From an uncultured Prevotella sp. (GTDB taxonomy: Bacteria > Bacteroidota > Bacteroidia > Bacteroidales > Bacteroidaceae), in NCBI GenBank assembly GCA_905234845.1, contig CAJOIW010000009.1:1-64000 (forward strand): 64,000 nucleotides of DNA. Direction: 5' to 3'. The notes under the pieces are model-generated. The model was not told the origin of the DNA. It saw nothing but the letters and a program-made list of their open reading frames with translations, and did no database searches. The position numbers and the translations under genes are program-made. Shown here piece by piece: positions 40,047 to 49,503 of the stretch (positions within the stretch are counted from its first letter, which is position 1; each line of letters opens with the position of its first letter).

Positions 40047-40970
40047 ATGAAAGCACTGACCATTATAAAAGACAAACAGAAACGGACTGCATGGCTACGG
40101 GCATTTCGCATGTGGCAGCACAGGCCATATGAGGTGGCACCACTTTCGGAAACCACCCACAAGTGCTCATCCTGTAAAACGGAATTCACGGGAAATTTCT
40201 GTCCGCGCTGCGGACAATCAGCTAAAGTGGGACGCTTCTCCTTCAAGGCTGCGTTTATGCTCTTTCTCGACGTATGGGGCATGGGTAATAGAAGCATGTT
40301 CCGAAGTTTACGCGACCTGATGTTTCGTCCTGGCTATATGATTCGCGACTATCTCCGCGGCATGCAGTCGGCCTATTTCCCTCCCTTCAAAATGTTCTTC
40401 GTCCTGACTGCCATTTCACTCATCGTGGAGGAGGGCTTCATCCCATCAATTGAAAAAACGGAAACGGAAGAACAACCCACGACAGAGGTCTTTGAACAAG
40501 CGATGCAGAATGATGTAAGCGCAAATCTCACAGAGGAAGACAAGAAGGCCTACACACCGATGTATCAGTATGGTACAAAATTTGCCAAGACAATGAGCAC
40601 GCTCAAAGAAAAGAATCCTGCCATCTTCGCACTCTTGTCGCTGGTGATATTCTTCACACCCTTGTTTTTCTTCCTCCGCTCCTCACCAGCTATTCCCGAC
40701 CTCCGCTTTTCTGAGTTCATTATAGCCCTTGTCTATACCGCCAACACTTTCAGTATCTTTTCGATAGCAGGAAATATATTGAATTCGGAAATTCTCCAAC
40801 TCATTGCCGTTCTGATATCCTTTATTGCACTCAAACAATTCTCGGGGTATTCCAAATGCCGCCTGCTCGGCTACCTTTCGTTGACCTTCTTCATCTCGAT
40901 TGCTGTGCTGTTCATCACTATGATAATAGCAATATACATATTATACCTGACTACCTCGTCAGCCAGCTGA
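40047..40970 (+). CDS. DUF3667-like zinc-ribbon membrane protein
   Basis: CSSCKTEFTGNFCPRCGQSAKVGRFSFKAAFMLFLDVWGMGN plus C-terminal TM helices. Confidence 0.8.
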   Translation: MKALTIIKDKQKRTAWLRAFRMWQHRPYEVAPLSETTHKCSSCKTEFTGNFCPRCGQSAKVGRFSFKAAFMLFLDVWGMGNRSMFRSLRDLMFRPGYMIRDYLRGMQSAYFPPFKMFFVLTAISLIVEEGFIPSIEKTETEEQPTTEVFEQAMQNDVSANLTEEDKKAYTPMYQYGTKFAKTMSTLKEKNPAIFALLSLVIFFTPLFFFLRSSPAIPDLRFSEFIIALVYTANTFSIFSIAGNILNSEILQLIAVLISFIALKQFSGYSKCRLLGYLSLTFFISIAVLFITMIIAIYILYLTTSSAS

Positions 40971-41049
40971 ATCTTAATCGAGCACGGCTTCGACTAACCT
41001 TGGTCAGCATCGTCTCTGTGTCAATTCAACAACTATAACATATAAAAAG

Positions 41050-41316
41050 ATGGAACAAAAATTTTGTCAGAGTTGCGGAATGCCGCTAACAAAGGATGTC
41101 CTCGGGACAAACGCCGATGGTACAAAGAACGAAGCATTCTGCATCTATTGCTACGTGGACGGAGCCTTCACGAACGACTTCACGATGGAGCAGATGGCGG
41201 AGTTTTGTGCCCAGTTTGTAGACGAGTACAACCAACACACTGGGCAAAACCTCAGCCGCGAGGAGTACAAAGCGATGCTCCTCCAATATTATCCGAATCT
41301 GAAGCGCTGGCAATAG
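41050..41316 (+). CDS. Putative zinc-ribbon protein
   Basis: MEQKFCQSCGMPLTKDVLGTNADGTKNEAFCIYCYVDGAF. Confidence 0.85.
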   Translation: MEQKFCQSCGMPLTKDVLGTNADGTKNEAFCIYCYVDGAFTNDFTMEQMAEFCAQFVDEYNQHTGQNLSREEYKAMLLQYYPNLKRWQ

Positions 41317-41448
41317 GCTAGTTCATAGCCATAGTTCAATTCATAGTGGTTCAACCTTTGCCTTTTCTCGTATAATGCATCTTGACCCTATATCAGAAAC
41401 TTGGGGAAATGGGAAGAAATGCATATCTTTGCAAGCAAAATAGCCGTT

Positions 41449-42066
41449 ATGAAACAAGAAATCAATCCTCAAGACACCCCTCGGGCACGCGCTTTCGAGA
41501 TGTGGATGAAGTCCCCGATGCCGATGGTGACCCTCGTCAAAACCTTCGACGTGTCGCATATTTGTAAAATCAGCAGGAAACGGTCGCTAAAATTCAACAT
41601 GCTCTTATGCTGGTGCATCGGCAAGGCTGCCAGCAAAATCGACGAGTTCTACCTACTGCCCAAACAAGGCCGGCTGTACAAGTATGACCGTCTGGTCATC
41701 AATGTGATTGTCGGCAATAGTAAGGGCGGCATCAGCACGTGCGACATTCCCTATTCCGACAATCTGGAGCAGTTCAGTCGCGACTATGATGCCCTCACCC
41801 ATTCGGCCAGCACAACGTGTCAGGACATTACCGACGAAGATGCTATGGTTATCGGCACGTCGGCGGTAACAGGCACAGAACTCGATTGCATTGTCAACCA
41901 ATACAGCGGCATCTACAACAATCCCTTTCTGGTCTGGAGCAGATACAAGCGCCGCTGGCTAAAGACAACACTCGCCATTTCCTTCCAGTTCCACCATGCG
42001 CAAATGGACGGGGCACAAGCCACCCGATTCTTGGAGAATCTACAACACACGATAGGCACGATATGA
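41449..42066 (+). CDS. Chloramphenicol acetyltransferase-like (CAT fold) enzyme
   Basis: Catalytic-type motif FQFHHAQMDGAQATRFLENLQ; start set at MKQEINPQ. Confidence 0.85.
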   Translation: MKQEINPQDTPRARAFEMWMKSPMPMVTLVKTFDVSHICKISRKRSLKFNMLLCWCIGKAASKIDEFYLLPKQGRLYKYDRLVINVIVGNSKGGISTCDIPYSDNLEQFSRDYDALTHSASTTCQDITDEDAMVIGTSAVTGTELDCIVNQYSGIYNNPFLVWSRYKRRWLKTTLAISFQFHHAQMDGAQATRFLENLQHTIGTI

Positions 42067-43100
42067 ATCCTATCGCGCTCCGACTTCTCAATCAGCAGCT
42101 CGTCTGTCCGCAGTTCGGCACACCTACTGAGGTCGTCGACTATATGGGTGCCATGCAAGCTCAAGAATACCGTATGATGCGATGGGCAGTGGCGATGCGG
42201 ACACGCAAGCCGTCGGCCAAGGCTTTCAAGGAGGCGTTCGACAGCGGACAGATTATCCGGCTCCACCTGATGCGAGGCACATGGCAACTCGTCAGTGCCG
42301 ACAACTACTGGCCGCTGCTCTGCCTTTGTGCGCCAAAAGCCATAGCGGTGACGAAGGGTTGGATGAGCAGCAACAAAATCAGCATTGCGGATGAGGAAGT
42401 GGCACAAATTCGCGACATCCTCACCCAGACCGTTGCCGAAAAGGGAAGCGCGACGAAGGAAGACTTTGTTCTGGCACTGGCCAAGCGGAATATCCACATG
42501 GACGACCACCGTCTGTCGTACCATATCCGTCTGGCCGAGATGTCGGGCATCCTCTGCAGCGGACACTTACGGCCTATGAAGCCCACCTATGCGCTTACGG
42601 CCGACAAGATAAAGCCGAAGACAGCGGTTGACCGCGACGAAGCCCTGCTGATGCTCACGCACAAATATTTCCACTGCCGCCAGCCCGCCACGCTCGAAGA
42701 TTTTGTATGGTGGTCAGGACTCAACGTGAGCGACTGCCGACGGGGCATCGACATGATGGGCAACACCATCCACGCAGAGAGATTCAAGGGACGCGTATTC
42801 TACCTGACCGACGACTGCCGCACACGAGGATTCCGCACAGGCCGCTACCTTCTCATCCCTCCCTACGACGAGTATCTCATCAGTTACAAAAGCCGCGATG
42901 TCGTGCTCACGCCAGATTACCGCCACAAGGCGCACAACAACAGCGGCATCTTCCAGCCCATCATCGCCCACAACGGCATCATCTGCGGCAACTGGTCGCC
43001 CTTCCGCGACGACTGCCGCACCGAATTCTTCCTTGGAGAGCACGACGACACCGACTTGCAAAAGGAATGGGCAAGATACAAAAAGTTTCAAGCAAAGTAA
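42063..43100 (+). CDS. Winged-helix protein of the AlkZ-like (HTH_42) DNA glycosylase family
   Basis: GAMQAQEYRMMRWAVAMRT (QxQ motif), IIRLHLMRGTWQLVSADNYWPL; ATGA overlap with the CAT-like gene. Confidence 0.8.
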   Translation: MNPIALRLLNQQLVCPQFGTPTEVVDYMGAMQAQEYRMMRWAVAMRTRKPSAKAFKEAFDSGQIIRLHLMRGTWQLVSADNYWPLLCLCAPKAIAVTKGWMSSNKISIADEEVAQIRDILTQTVAEKGSATKEDFVLALAKRNIHMDDHRLSYHIRLAEMSGILCSGHLRPMKPTYALTADKIKPKTAVDRDEALLMLTHKYFHCRQPATLEDFVWWSGLNVSDCRRGIDMMGNTIHAERFKGRVFYLTDDCRTRGFRTGRYLLIPPYDEYLISYKSRDVVLTPDYRHKAHNNSGIFQPIIAHNGIICGNWSPFRDDCRTEFFLGEHDDTDLQKEWARYKKFQAK

Positions 43101-43156
43101 ACAAATCGCATAACATGACAAGCCATGACGCAGTACCAAAATTCAGACAACTTTTT

Positions 43157-43281
43157 GGTACTGTGAGTACCAGCCCTTGGTAGGCAGGCTACCAGACAAT
43201 GGTAGCCACACTACCAACAAGCGGTAGCCACGCTACCAGATACTGGTAGTAAGGCTACAAAAAAGCGGTACGCCGACATCC
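43157..43281. repeat. 22-bp-period array of GGTA-N7-TACC palindromes
   Basis: GGTA at 43157, 43179, 43201, 43223, 43245 and 43267, exactly 22 bp apart. Confidence 0.95.
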
Positions 43282-43340
43282 AGGCATGGAAGTCAAGCGT
43301 ACCGCTTAAGTCATGAAAGCCCCCGCTATGGGTTGACACA

Positions 43341-43787
43341 TCAGGAGAAGTCTATCACATCGCGGTAATGTTCAAACGCGAGCTCCTCCGTATAGCCGTA
43401 ACGGGCAAAGAGGTCAAGTATCCACTGTTGCTGCTCGGGGGTCAGCAACCGCTCGCCACGGTTATAGCGATAATACGTTCCGTGACCGCCGAGATACGCC
43501 TTCATCCGTTCGCGCAACGGCGTATAATCCCTCTGCTTCACCTCGCGGAAGAGCTGACGAAAACCATAAGCAGCATGAATCACGCGCACCGGCCTGAAAT
43601 GGCGGCAGTCGCCATTCCTGTAAGCCGTAGGATAAACCGCATTGCCCCACGTCAGGTTATCGGGAACAGCCCTCCCAGCTACATAGCGCAGGCAGTCAGC
43701 ATGTCGTGGACAACCCTCGCAAAAACAAAGCGCCCATGAGGTCGGTACCTCATCGAAGTTGAGTATTATGTCATCAATCGTTTCCAT
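43341..43787 (-). CDS. Conserved Bacteroidales cysteine-containing protein, DUF6078-like
   Basis: WALCFCEGCPRHADCLRYVAGRAVP ... GDCRHFRPVRVIHAAYGF. Confidence 0.65.
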   Translation of the reverse strand: METIDDIILNFDEVPTSWALCFCEGCPRHADCLRYVAGRAVPDNLTWGNAVYPTAYRNGDCRHFRPVRVIHAAYGFRQLFREVKQRDYTPLRERMKAYLGGHGTYYRYNRGERLLTPEQQQWILDLFARYGYTEELAFEHYRDVIDFS

Positions 43788-43932
43788 CGCCTACAAAGTT
43801 ACAATATTTTCCCCGCTATTCCAAGCAAACTTGAAACAAAATATTCCCGGAAAGCTTCAAATTTTGAGCAAAACATTTGGTGGTTCGGCAAAAACAGCGT
43901 ACCTTTGCATCCGCAATTAAAAACTGCACCCT

Positions 43933-44014
43933 GCGCCTGTGGCGGAATTGGCAGACGCGCCAGACTTAGGATCTGGTGTCTTACGACGTGCAGGTTCGAT
44001 TCCTGTCAGGCGCA
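43933..44014 (+). tRNA. tRNA-Leu(TAG)
   Basis: GCGCCTG acceptor pairs CAGGCGC; anticodon loop CTTAGGA; GGTTCGATTCC T-arm; long variable arm. Confidence 0.95.
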
Positions 44015-44073
44015 CAGGCGGTCAGCGCTCCGCTAATGAAGAGTGATTAGTAGATAGCGAAAAACGAAAAGTT

Positions 44074-44147
44074 GTCGGCATAGCTCAGTTGGTTAGAGTA
44101 TCACCTTGACATGGTGGGGGTCCTTGGTCCGAATCCAAGTGTCGACA
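44074..44147 (+). tRNA. tRNA-Val(GAC)
   Basis: GTCGGCA acceptor pairs TGTCGAC; anticodon loop TTGACAT; GGTCCGAATCC T-arm. Confidence 0.95.
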
Positions 44148-44151
44148 CAAC

Positions 44152-44184
44152 AAAAAGAAGCGTGGAGTTCCACGCTTCTTTTTC
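44152..44184 (+). terminator. Rho-independent terminator after the tRNA genes
   Basis: AAAAAGAAGCGTGGAGTTCCACGCTTCTTTTT. Confidence 0.9.
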
Positions 44185-44210
44185 ACATCTATACGGTAAG
44201 TGCCGCCATC

Positions 44211-44393
44211 CTATTCCCAGAGGTTATCCATATCTTCCTCCGAGTCCCAGATATTCTCCTTACCGAGAGCACCGCCAGCACCGCCTTCGCCACCATCGCC
44301 AAGGTCAACACCGTTACCAGTGGCTTGATCCAGCAAATGATTCATCTTAACGGTAATCAGTTCTGATTCAGGAACTATATATTTCTTCTTCAT
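44211..44393 (-). CDS. Small acidic protein (60 aa), paralogue of 387..569 and 49233..49430
   Basis: MKKKYIVPESELITVKMNHLLDQ...LGKENIWDSEEDMDNLWE; AGGAG-type ribosome site upstream in the mRNA sense. Confidence 0.8.
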   Translation of the reverse strand: MKKKYIVPESELITVKMNHLLDQATGNGVDLGDGGEGGAGGALGKENIWDSEEDMDNLWE

Positions 44394-44416
44394 ATATATA
44401 AATCTCCTATACCTTA

Positions 44417-47400
44417 TCATTTAACCAAAACTTTCTTACCATTCACGATGTAGATGCCGCGACGCATGCTGTTCGGATTCACACGCTGACCATTCAGGTT
44501 ATAGACCTTGTCAATCATCTCAACGGTTCCCTCCGGCAACATGATACCCGTTGGCTCGTCGTCAACGGTAAAGAATTTTGCTGCCTGTGCACCTGCGGCT
44601 TTCTTCAGATAGGCACGGAAGCCTTTCATCTTTCCGTTGTCAGTCCCATGTGCATTCTGCTTGACGAGTTTGTTGCCTGCGCCGACAAAGAGGTCGCCGT
44701 TCTCGGGATCAACTCCCTTCGCGTATGTTCCGATGAAGGTGTAGTTATGTTCACTCGTCTCCTCTATCTGCTGCGGCTCACCCGATGCGATACCGACACC
44801 CTTGATGAACAATGCATCCGACACGTCGGTGGCAGCCGTAGTAGCGTGACCCGGATAAATCAGGTAAGGAGTACCAGCGGTGATGCCGTCGGTTGCGGCA
44901 AGCTTCTGGAAGTGCAGCGTCTCGCCCTTTGCGTCTTTCAGCGTGGCAAGCTCGGTGCCGTCACCGAAGGCCTCATTGATCTGCGCCCTCGTCATGCTGA
45001 ACGGCACACAAATCGTATTCCAGTTACCTGCCACCAAGCCACGATAGAGACGGGCAATGGCATTGCTCTCGTCGGCCGCAGGGGTCTGGTTGCCGTCGTA
45101 GTTCTCATCAAACTCCGTACCATTATAGAGCACAGGATGACGGAAACTACCAAGGCTCTGATGCCATACATTATCTACATTCAGCCCTGAGATACCAACT
45201 TTCGGACCTGTTTGTTCGGTTTTGGTCGGGCCAGTACCCTCGAAATAAGGCCAATCGGTAGCATCCCACTTCACTTCGTCAAGGCAAACGCGACGCTCGT
45301 TGAGATTATTGCTGTCATAGGCATGGAAATACATCCATGTCTTGCCATCAGCATCCTCTATAATCCGTGAGTTATGACCAGGACCATAGAAGCCACTGGT
45401 GTTTTGAAGCAACACAACATAGTCGTCCTTTGCTCCAATGCCAAGGAATCCATCTGTCTTTGCCATATTATCACCTTCTTTATCCTTATAATAAGTACCC
45501 AAAAGACTTGTGCTGCGGCCTACGACAGTCTTATAGGTGCTACTTGATCCATTAAAGGTAGAACCAATGGAGGCAAAGAGATAATAATAATCTCCACGCT
45601 TATAGATGTAAGCAGCCTCGAAACCATCACCAAGCAGCGGCGTTTTGCTCGATTTATCCTTTACAGACAGGCCGTCGGCATTAAGTTCGGTAATATATAT
45701 ACCATGGAAGCTACCCCAGACGAGATATTTCTTTCCGCCGTCTTCGATGAAATAGGGGTCGATGGAATTAGTCACACCAATCTCGCTACTGGTAAACAGC
45801 TTTCCGTCTGTCCCGACAAGTCTGAACGGCCCTGCAGGACTATCGGCGGTAGCAGCGCCAATCCATGCGTCATTCTCACCACCTACCTTAGATACTGCAA
45901 AGTAAAGCACATACTGGCCGTTCTGCTTCGTGATGCAAGGTGCCCAGAAAACACCGCCTTCGCCATCTGTTCCTATCGTGCCCTTCGGATTATCGCCAAA
46001 CACTTGACCTTTATAGCTCCAGTTTACCATATCTGGCGAGCGATAAACATGCTCAGCCGTAGAATAGAGATAGTAATAGCCATCGTCAGCACGGATTACC
46101 GATGGGTCGGGAGCATCGCTGCTAAGTACAGGATTGGTGTAGGTTTTTACCATATTAGTCTCAAACAAAGAACCGTTTTCTACATCAGCTTTTGATTGGA
46201 TTTTCCAATTCGAATTGGGGTCAAAGACACCGCGCCAGTCACTGTTATTAGTGCCCCAGTCACCGGTGCCATAGTCGTAGCAGTTGGTCAGTTTCATATC
46301 GTTTCCACGCGAGAACTGTTTTCCTTCCTCGAATCCGTGGGTGTTGGCCGAGGTGACATAGTCTACGAAACTGTAGCAATTGTTCAAAACGGCATCACTC
46401 AGCCAACCAGAGATACTACCACTTTCGCGACCGCCTGTAATAACACCAATGTTATACACGTTTGTCAGATGAACGGTGCTATTATCAAATCGGCAACCGA
46501 CAATACCGCCGGCGTTTGCTCCTGAAGCAGTAACTGTTCCTTCATTACCACAATTCTCAATATAGATATCGCCAGAGCCACGAATGGCACCGATAAATGC
46601 GGCTACAGCACTTTCTCCATTTATCTCACAATTCTTTCCGATGGTAAGATTTTTAATGGTTGCACCGTCGGCAGCTGCATTGACAAGTCCAACACCTTGT
46701 CCTTGACCACTGACACCCATATTCAAGTTCTTGATCATATAGCCTTGACCGTCAATCTCACCGGAAAAACGATTTGCCTTTGAATTCGTACCGATACCAA
46801 CATAATCAAGACCGGTCATGTCAATATCTGACATGAGCTTTACCTTGACAGAAGGATGACTGGTAGCATAGCGTGCCAACCAACATAGCTGCTCTCCAGT
46901 AGAAATCTCATAGTAACCACCAGTATCAGCCATGTAATCCGATATGCAATCTCCACAAACCGAGCAGACACCATCAACATAGTTATGGGAAGCCTGCGTA
47001 TGAGAACTGCTGTTGTCATTTGAGAAGCTGACTCCTGCTACAATCGTACCGTCGCAGCGCAATTCTCCAGAAGCATACACCTTAGACGTTCCCATAGGAA
47101 GAGGTTGCGGGTCGGTTCGAATGGTTTGACACCAAGGAGCGCCGCCATCCACTGAACCGTTTAGCAAGAAAGCAAGCTCTCCGCTCTGCATTTGTTCGGC
47201 AGTAGCCTCGGTAGCTTGAGGGGTAAAACGATCATCGGCCATGAAGTTTTGCATATTCCCTGTACTTCCAACATAATAACAATTAATGATTTGCGGGTCA
47301 TTACGGGAAATCACCTTGTTGCTGTTGTCAGTATTTTCCTCAGTATTTTTCAAGGTAATGCTTGCATTGACATAACAGTTCTCAATTATATTCCTTGAAC

Positions 47401-49015
47401 CGCCATTAGCATAGCCAAGAATACCACCACTACCATCAGCATTAGCGGCATTGATTGTTCCGAGGAAGGCACAGTTGCGGATAGCTCCGTTGTCGTGCAT
47501 AAACGCGCCGATACCGCCGATAGTCGCATCACCATTAACTGTACTGCTGATAGTAACATAGCTGACGCAATTTTCTACGAGGACATCACCATGTGAGCCG
47601 CCGAAAATACCAGAACCGAACTGTCCGCCATTTTTCGTTATGGTTCCGTTGGTAATCAGATTTCTTACAACAGCACCACCATAGAGGAACTTGAATAATG
47701 AAGCATGATTGGTAGTCGTGGTGTATCCTACGGTCACTTTGTGTCCCTGGCCGTCGAATGTTCCTTTGTAGCCATGCCCAGAATCTTCTGCATTGCCTAT
47801 CATAGTTTGCTGTTCACTGAAGTCGATATCGGCAGTGAGTTTACCATTAACCGTATTGTTCACTCTATTTACATACTCAGAAAACCAGTTCAATTGCTGC
47901 TTTGTGCTTAACTCATAGTAACCATTGTTTGGCGTAAGGAAGTTGGGATTGATCTCATCACAAACGGTGCAGAAACCCCACTCTTCACCCCAAGTATGAG
48001 ACCTACGGCTACCTCCTTCTGTATTAGAGTAGGTAATCACACCTCCCTCAATGGGCGTAATACCATCACAATCCAGTTCTCCATTGGCATATACGGCGCC
48101 ATGTCCTAAAGCTATAGGGACAGGATAGGGGTCAGAATTACTGCCTAAGTTCTGGTGAAATACACCTGCATCTTGTGAGTTGTTTAGGGTATAAGCGAAC
48201 TTTCCGCTTGTAAGCCAAGTAGTTTCATATCCAGATGGCTGACCTTGATTATACTGATTTTCAGTGTTTAGATCATAGGAATTGGAAAATGACGGATGAT
48301 TTCCACGAGCTAAACCATTACTACCATCATAGTTGTTCTCATTATATATCCGCCCCATGTTGTAGCTATTTGTAACTGTCACACGGGGAGTCCAACCAGT
48401 AAATGCGCCATTATCCCATCCGCCACTAATATTGCCTTTGTTATAGCAGTTTATAATTTCAACTTGTAGATCATCACTATAATCACGGGCAACAAGACCA
48501 GCATTATTTTCTTCACTGACAGCAAAACTCATCTCATTACCGCAGTTTTGAATGGTAATCTTGAGTCCAGTTCCACTATAGTTTACACATCCTATGATGG
48601 CTCCGATACACTTTCCGCCGGTTCCGACTACAGAACATGATGCATCGATGATTAAATTTTGAATAACCACGCCACCACTACAAACACCAAACAGACCTTG
48701 TTCTTTTACGGTTCCATCAAGTTTCATGTTCTTGATGGAATGTCCTTGCCCATCGAAGGTTCCATGATACTTATTGTTGTCTGTCCCTATTGGAGACCAG
48801 TATTCTGAAGTTGACAAAGTAATGTCGGCAGTTAAGACGGCATTTGACCCATTTGCCGTACCATTGTTTACCAAATCCCTAAAGTCCTTTAAATCCTGTG
48901 CGGTACCAATCTGATAATAACCATCGACTTGGGTTAATTGGGCATTGGCATTTCCTCCCCCGACAAAGAGAAAAAAGAGGAGGAGATAAAAGAGTTTAAG
49001 ATATTTGTTATTCAT
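44417..49015 (-). CDS. Giant secreted repeat protein with inserted GH43-like domain and sorting-type tail
   Basis: Repeated GYY(Q/E)I.T..(D/Q)L and LTADI.... units; TNPVLSSDAPDPSVIRADDGYYYLYSTAEH...VFWAPCITKQNGQYVLYFAVS typical of GH43; tail VYNLNGQRVNPNSMRRGIYIVNGKKVLVK. Confidence 0.85.
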   Translation of the reverse strand: MNNKYLKLFYLLLFFLFVGGGNANAQLTQVDGYYQIGTAQDLKDFRDLVNNGTANGSNAVLTADITLSTSEYWSPIGTDNNKYHGTFDGQGHSIKNMKLDGTVKEQGLFGVCSGGVVIQNLIIDASCSVVGTGGKCIGAIIGCVNYSGTGLKITIQNCGNEMSFAVSEENNAGLVARDYSDDLQVEIINCYNKGNISGGWDNGAFTGWTPRVTVTNSYNMGRIYNENNYDGSNGLARGNHPSFSNSYDLNTENQYNQGQPSGYETTWLTSGKFAYTLNNSQDAGVFHQNLGSNSDPYPVPIALGHGAVYANGELDCDGITPIEGGVITYSNTEGGSRRSHTWGEEWGFCTVCDEINPNFLTPNNGYYELSTKQQLNWFSEYVNRVNNTVNGKLTADIDFSEQQTMIGNAEDSGHGYKGTFDGQGHKVTVGYTTTTNHASLFKFLYGGAVVRNLITNGTITKNGGQFGSGIFGGSHGDVLVENCVSYVTISSTVNGDATIGGIGAFMHDNGAIRNCAFLGTINAANADGSGGILGYANGGSRNIIENCYVNASITLKNTEENTDNSNKVISRNDPQIINCYYVGSTGNMQNFMADDRFTPQATEATAEQMQSGELAFLLNGSVDGGAPWCQTIRTDPQPLPMGTSKVYASGELRCDGTIVAGVSFSNDNSSSHTQASHNYVDGVCSVCGDCISDYMADTGGYYEISTGEQLCWLARYATSHPSVKVKLMSDIDMTGLDYVGIGTNSKANRFSGEIDGQGYMIKNLNMGVSGQGQGVGLVNAAADGATIKNLTIGKNCEINGESAVAAFIGAIRGSGDIYIENCGNEGTVTASGANAGGIVGCRFDNSTVHLTNVYNIGVITGGRESGSISGWLSDAVLNNCYSFVDYVTSANTHGFEEGKQFSRGNDMKLTNCYDYGTGDWGTNNSDWRGVFDPNSNWKIQSKADVENGSLFETNMVKTYTNPVLSSDAPDPSVIRADDGYYYLYSTAEHVYRSPDMVNWSYKGQVFGDNPKGTIGTDGEGGVFWAPCITKQNGQYVLYFAVSKVGGENDAWIGAATADSPAGPFRLVGTDGKLFTSSEIGVTNSIDPYFIEDGGKKYLVWGSFHGIYITELNADGLSVKDKSSKTPLLGDGFEAAYIYKRGDYYYLFASIGSTFNGSSSTYKTVVGRSTSLLGTYYKDKEGDNMAKTDGFLGIGAKDDYVVLLQNTSGFYGPGHNSRIIEDADGKTWMYFHAYDSNNLNERRVCLDEVKWDATDWPYFEGTGPTKTEQTGPKVGISGLNVDNVWHQSLGSFRHPVLYNGTEFDENYDGNQTPAADESNAIARLYRGLVAGNWNTICVPFSMTRAQINEAFGDGTELATLKDAKGETLHFQKLAATDGITAGTPYLIYPGHATTAATDVSDALFIKGVGIASGEPQQIEETSEHNYTFIGTYAKGVDPENGDLFVGAGNKLVKQNAHGTDNGKMKGFRAYLKKAAGAQAAKFFTVDDEPTGIMLPEGTVEMIDKVYNLNGQRVNPNSMRRGIYIVNGKKVLVK

Positions 49016-49232
49016 TATACTTTTATTATATATTCTACTTTAGCATTCACTCTGAGCTTTAAGAAGTACTTCTGAAACTTGAGTTATTCCTTGTTTCTTT
49101 TTAAGGGGAAAAAGTTGACGGGCAGACGGTTTTCTACTCGCCAACTTTTTATGATTTCTGACACGCCACAACATATAGAGGTTGTTCGTCTCTTCTATGA
49201 GTTCTGTGGTCAAGCCATCCTTTCAAAGGAAT

Positions 49233-49430
49233 TTACTCCTCGTCGTCCCAGACGTTACGCTTGCCGAGACCTTCGTTCCAGGGATCATCGCTACCCGCAG
49301 TGGGGTCATCGTCAAGGATGGTCTGACCGCCCAGTGTGGCGTTGAGCAGTTCGCTCTCGCTGTTCAGCTCAAGCCACTTCATACGGGGGGATTGATACTC
49401 ACCTTTATTTCTGTTATTTACTACTATCAT
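49233..49430 (-). CDS. Small acidic protein (65 aa), paralogue of 387..569 and 44211..44393
   Basis: MIVVNNRNKGEYQSPRMKWLELNSESELLNATLGGQTILDDDPTAGSDDPWNEGLGKRNVWDDEE. Confidence 0.75.
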   Translation of the reverse strand: MIVVNNRNKGEYQSPRMKWLELNSESELLNATLGGQTILDDDPTAGSDDPWNEGLGKRNVWDDEE

Positions 49431-49503
49431 AATCTAATCTAATATCCTATTAATTAAACTATTTAACCGCCCCTCCCCAAGGGAGGGGTCGGGGGTGGGT
49501 TTC

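Noticed and set aside
43157-43281. Possible CRISPR array
   Set aside because: Units are contiguous 22-mers without spacers, each a palindrome with a variable centre, and no cas genes are present.
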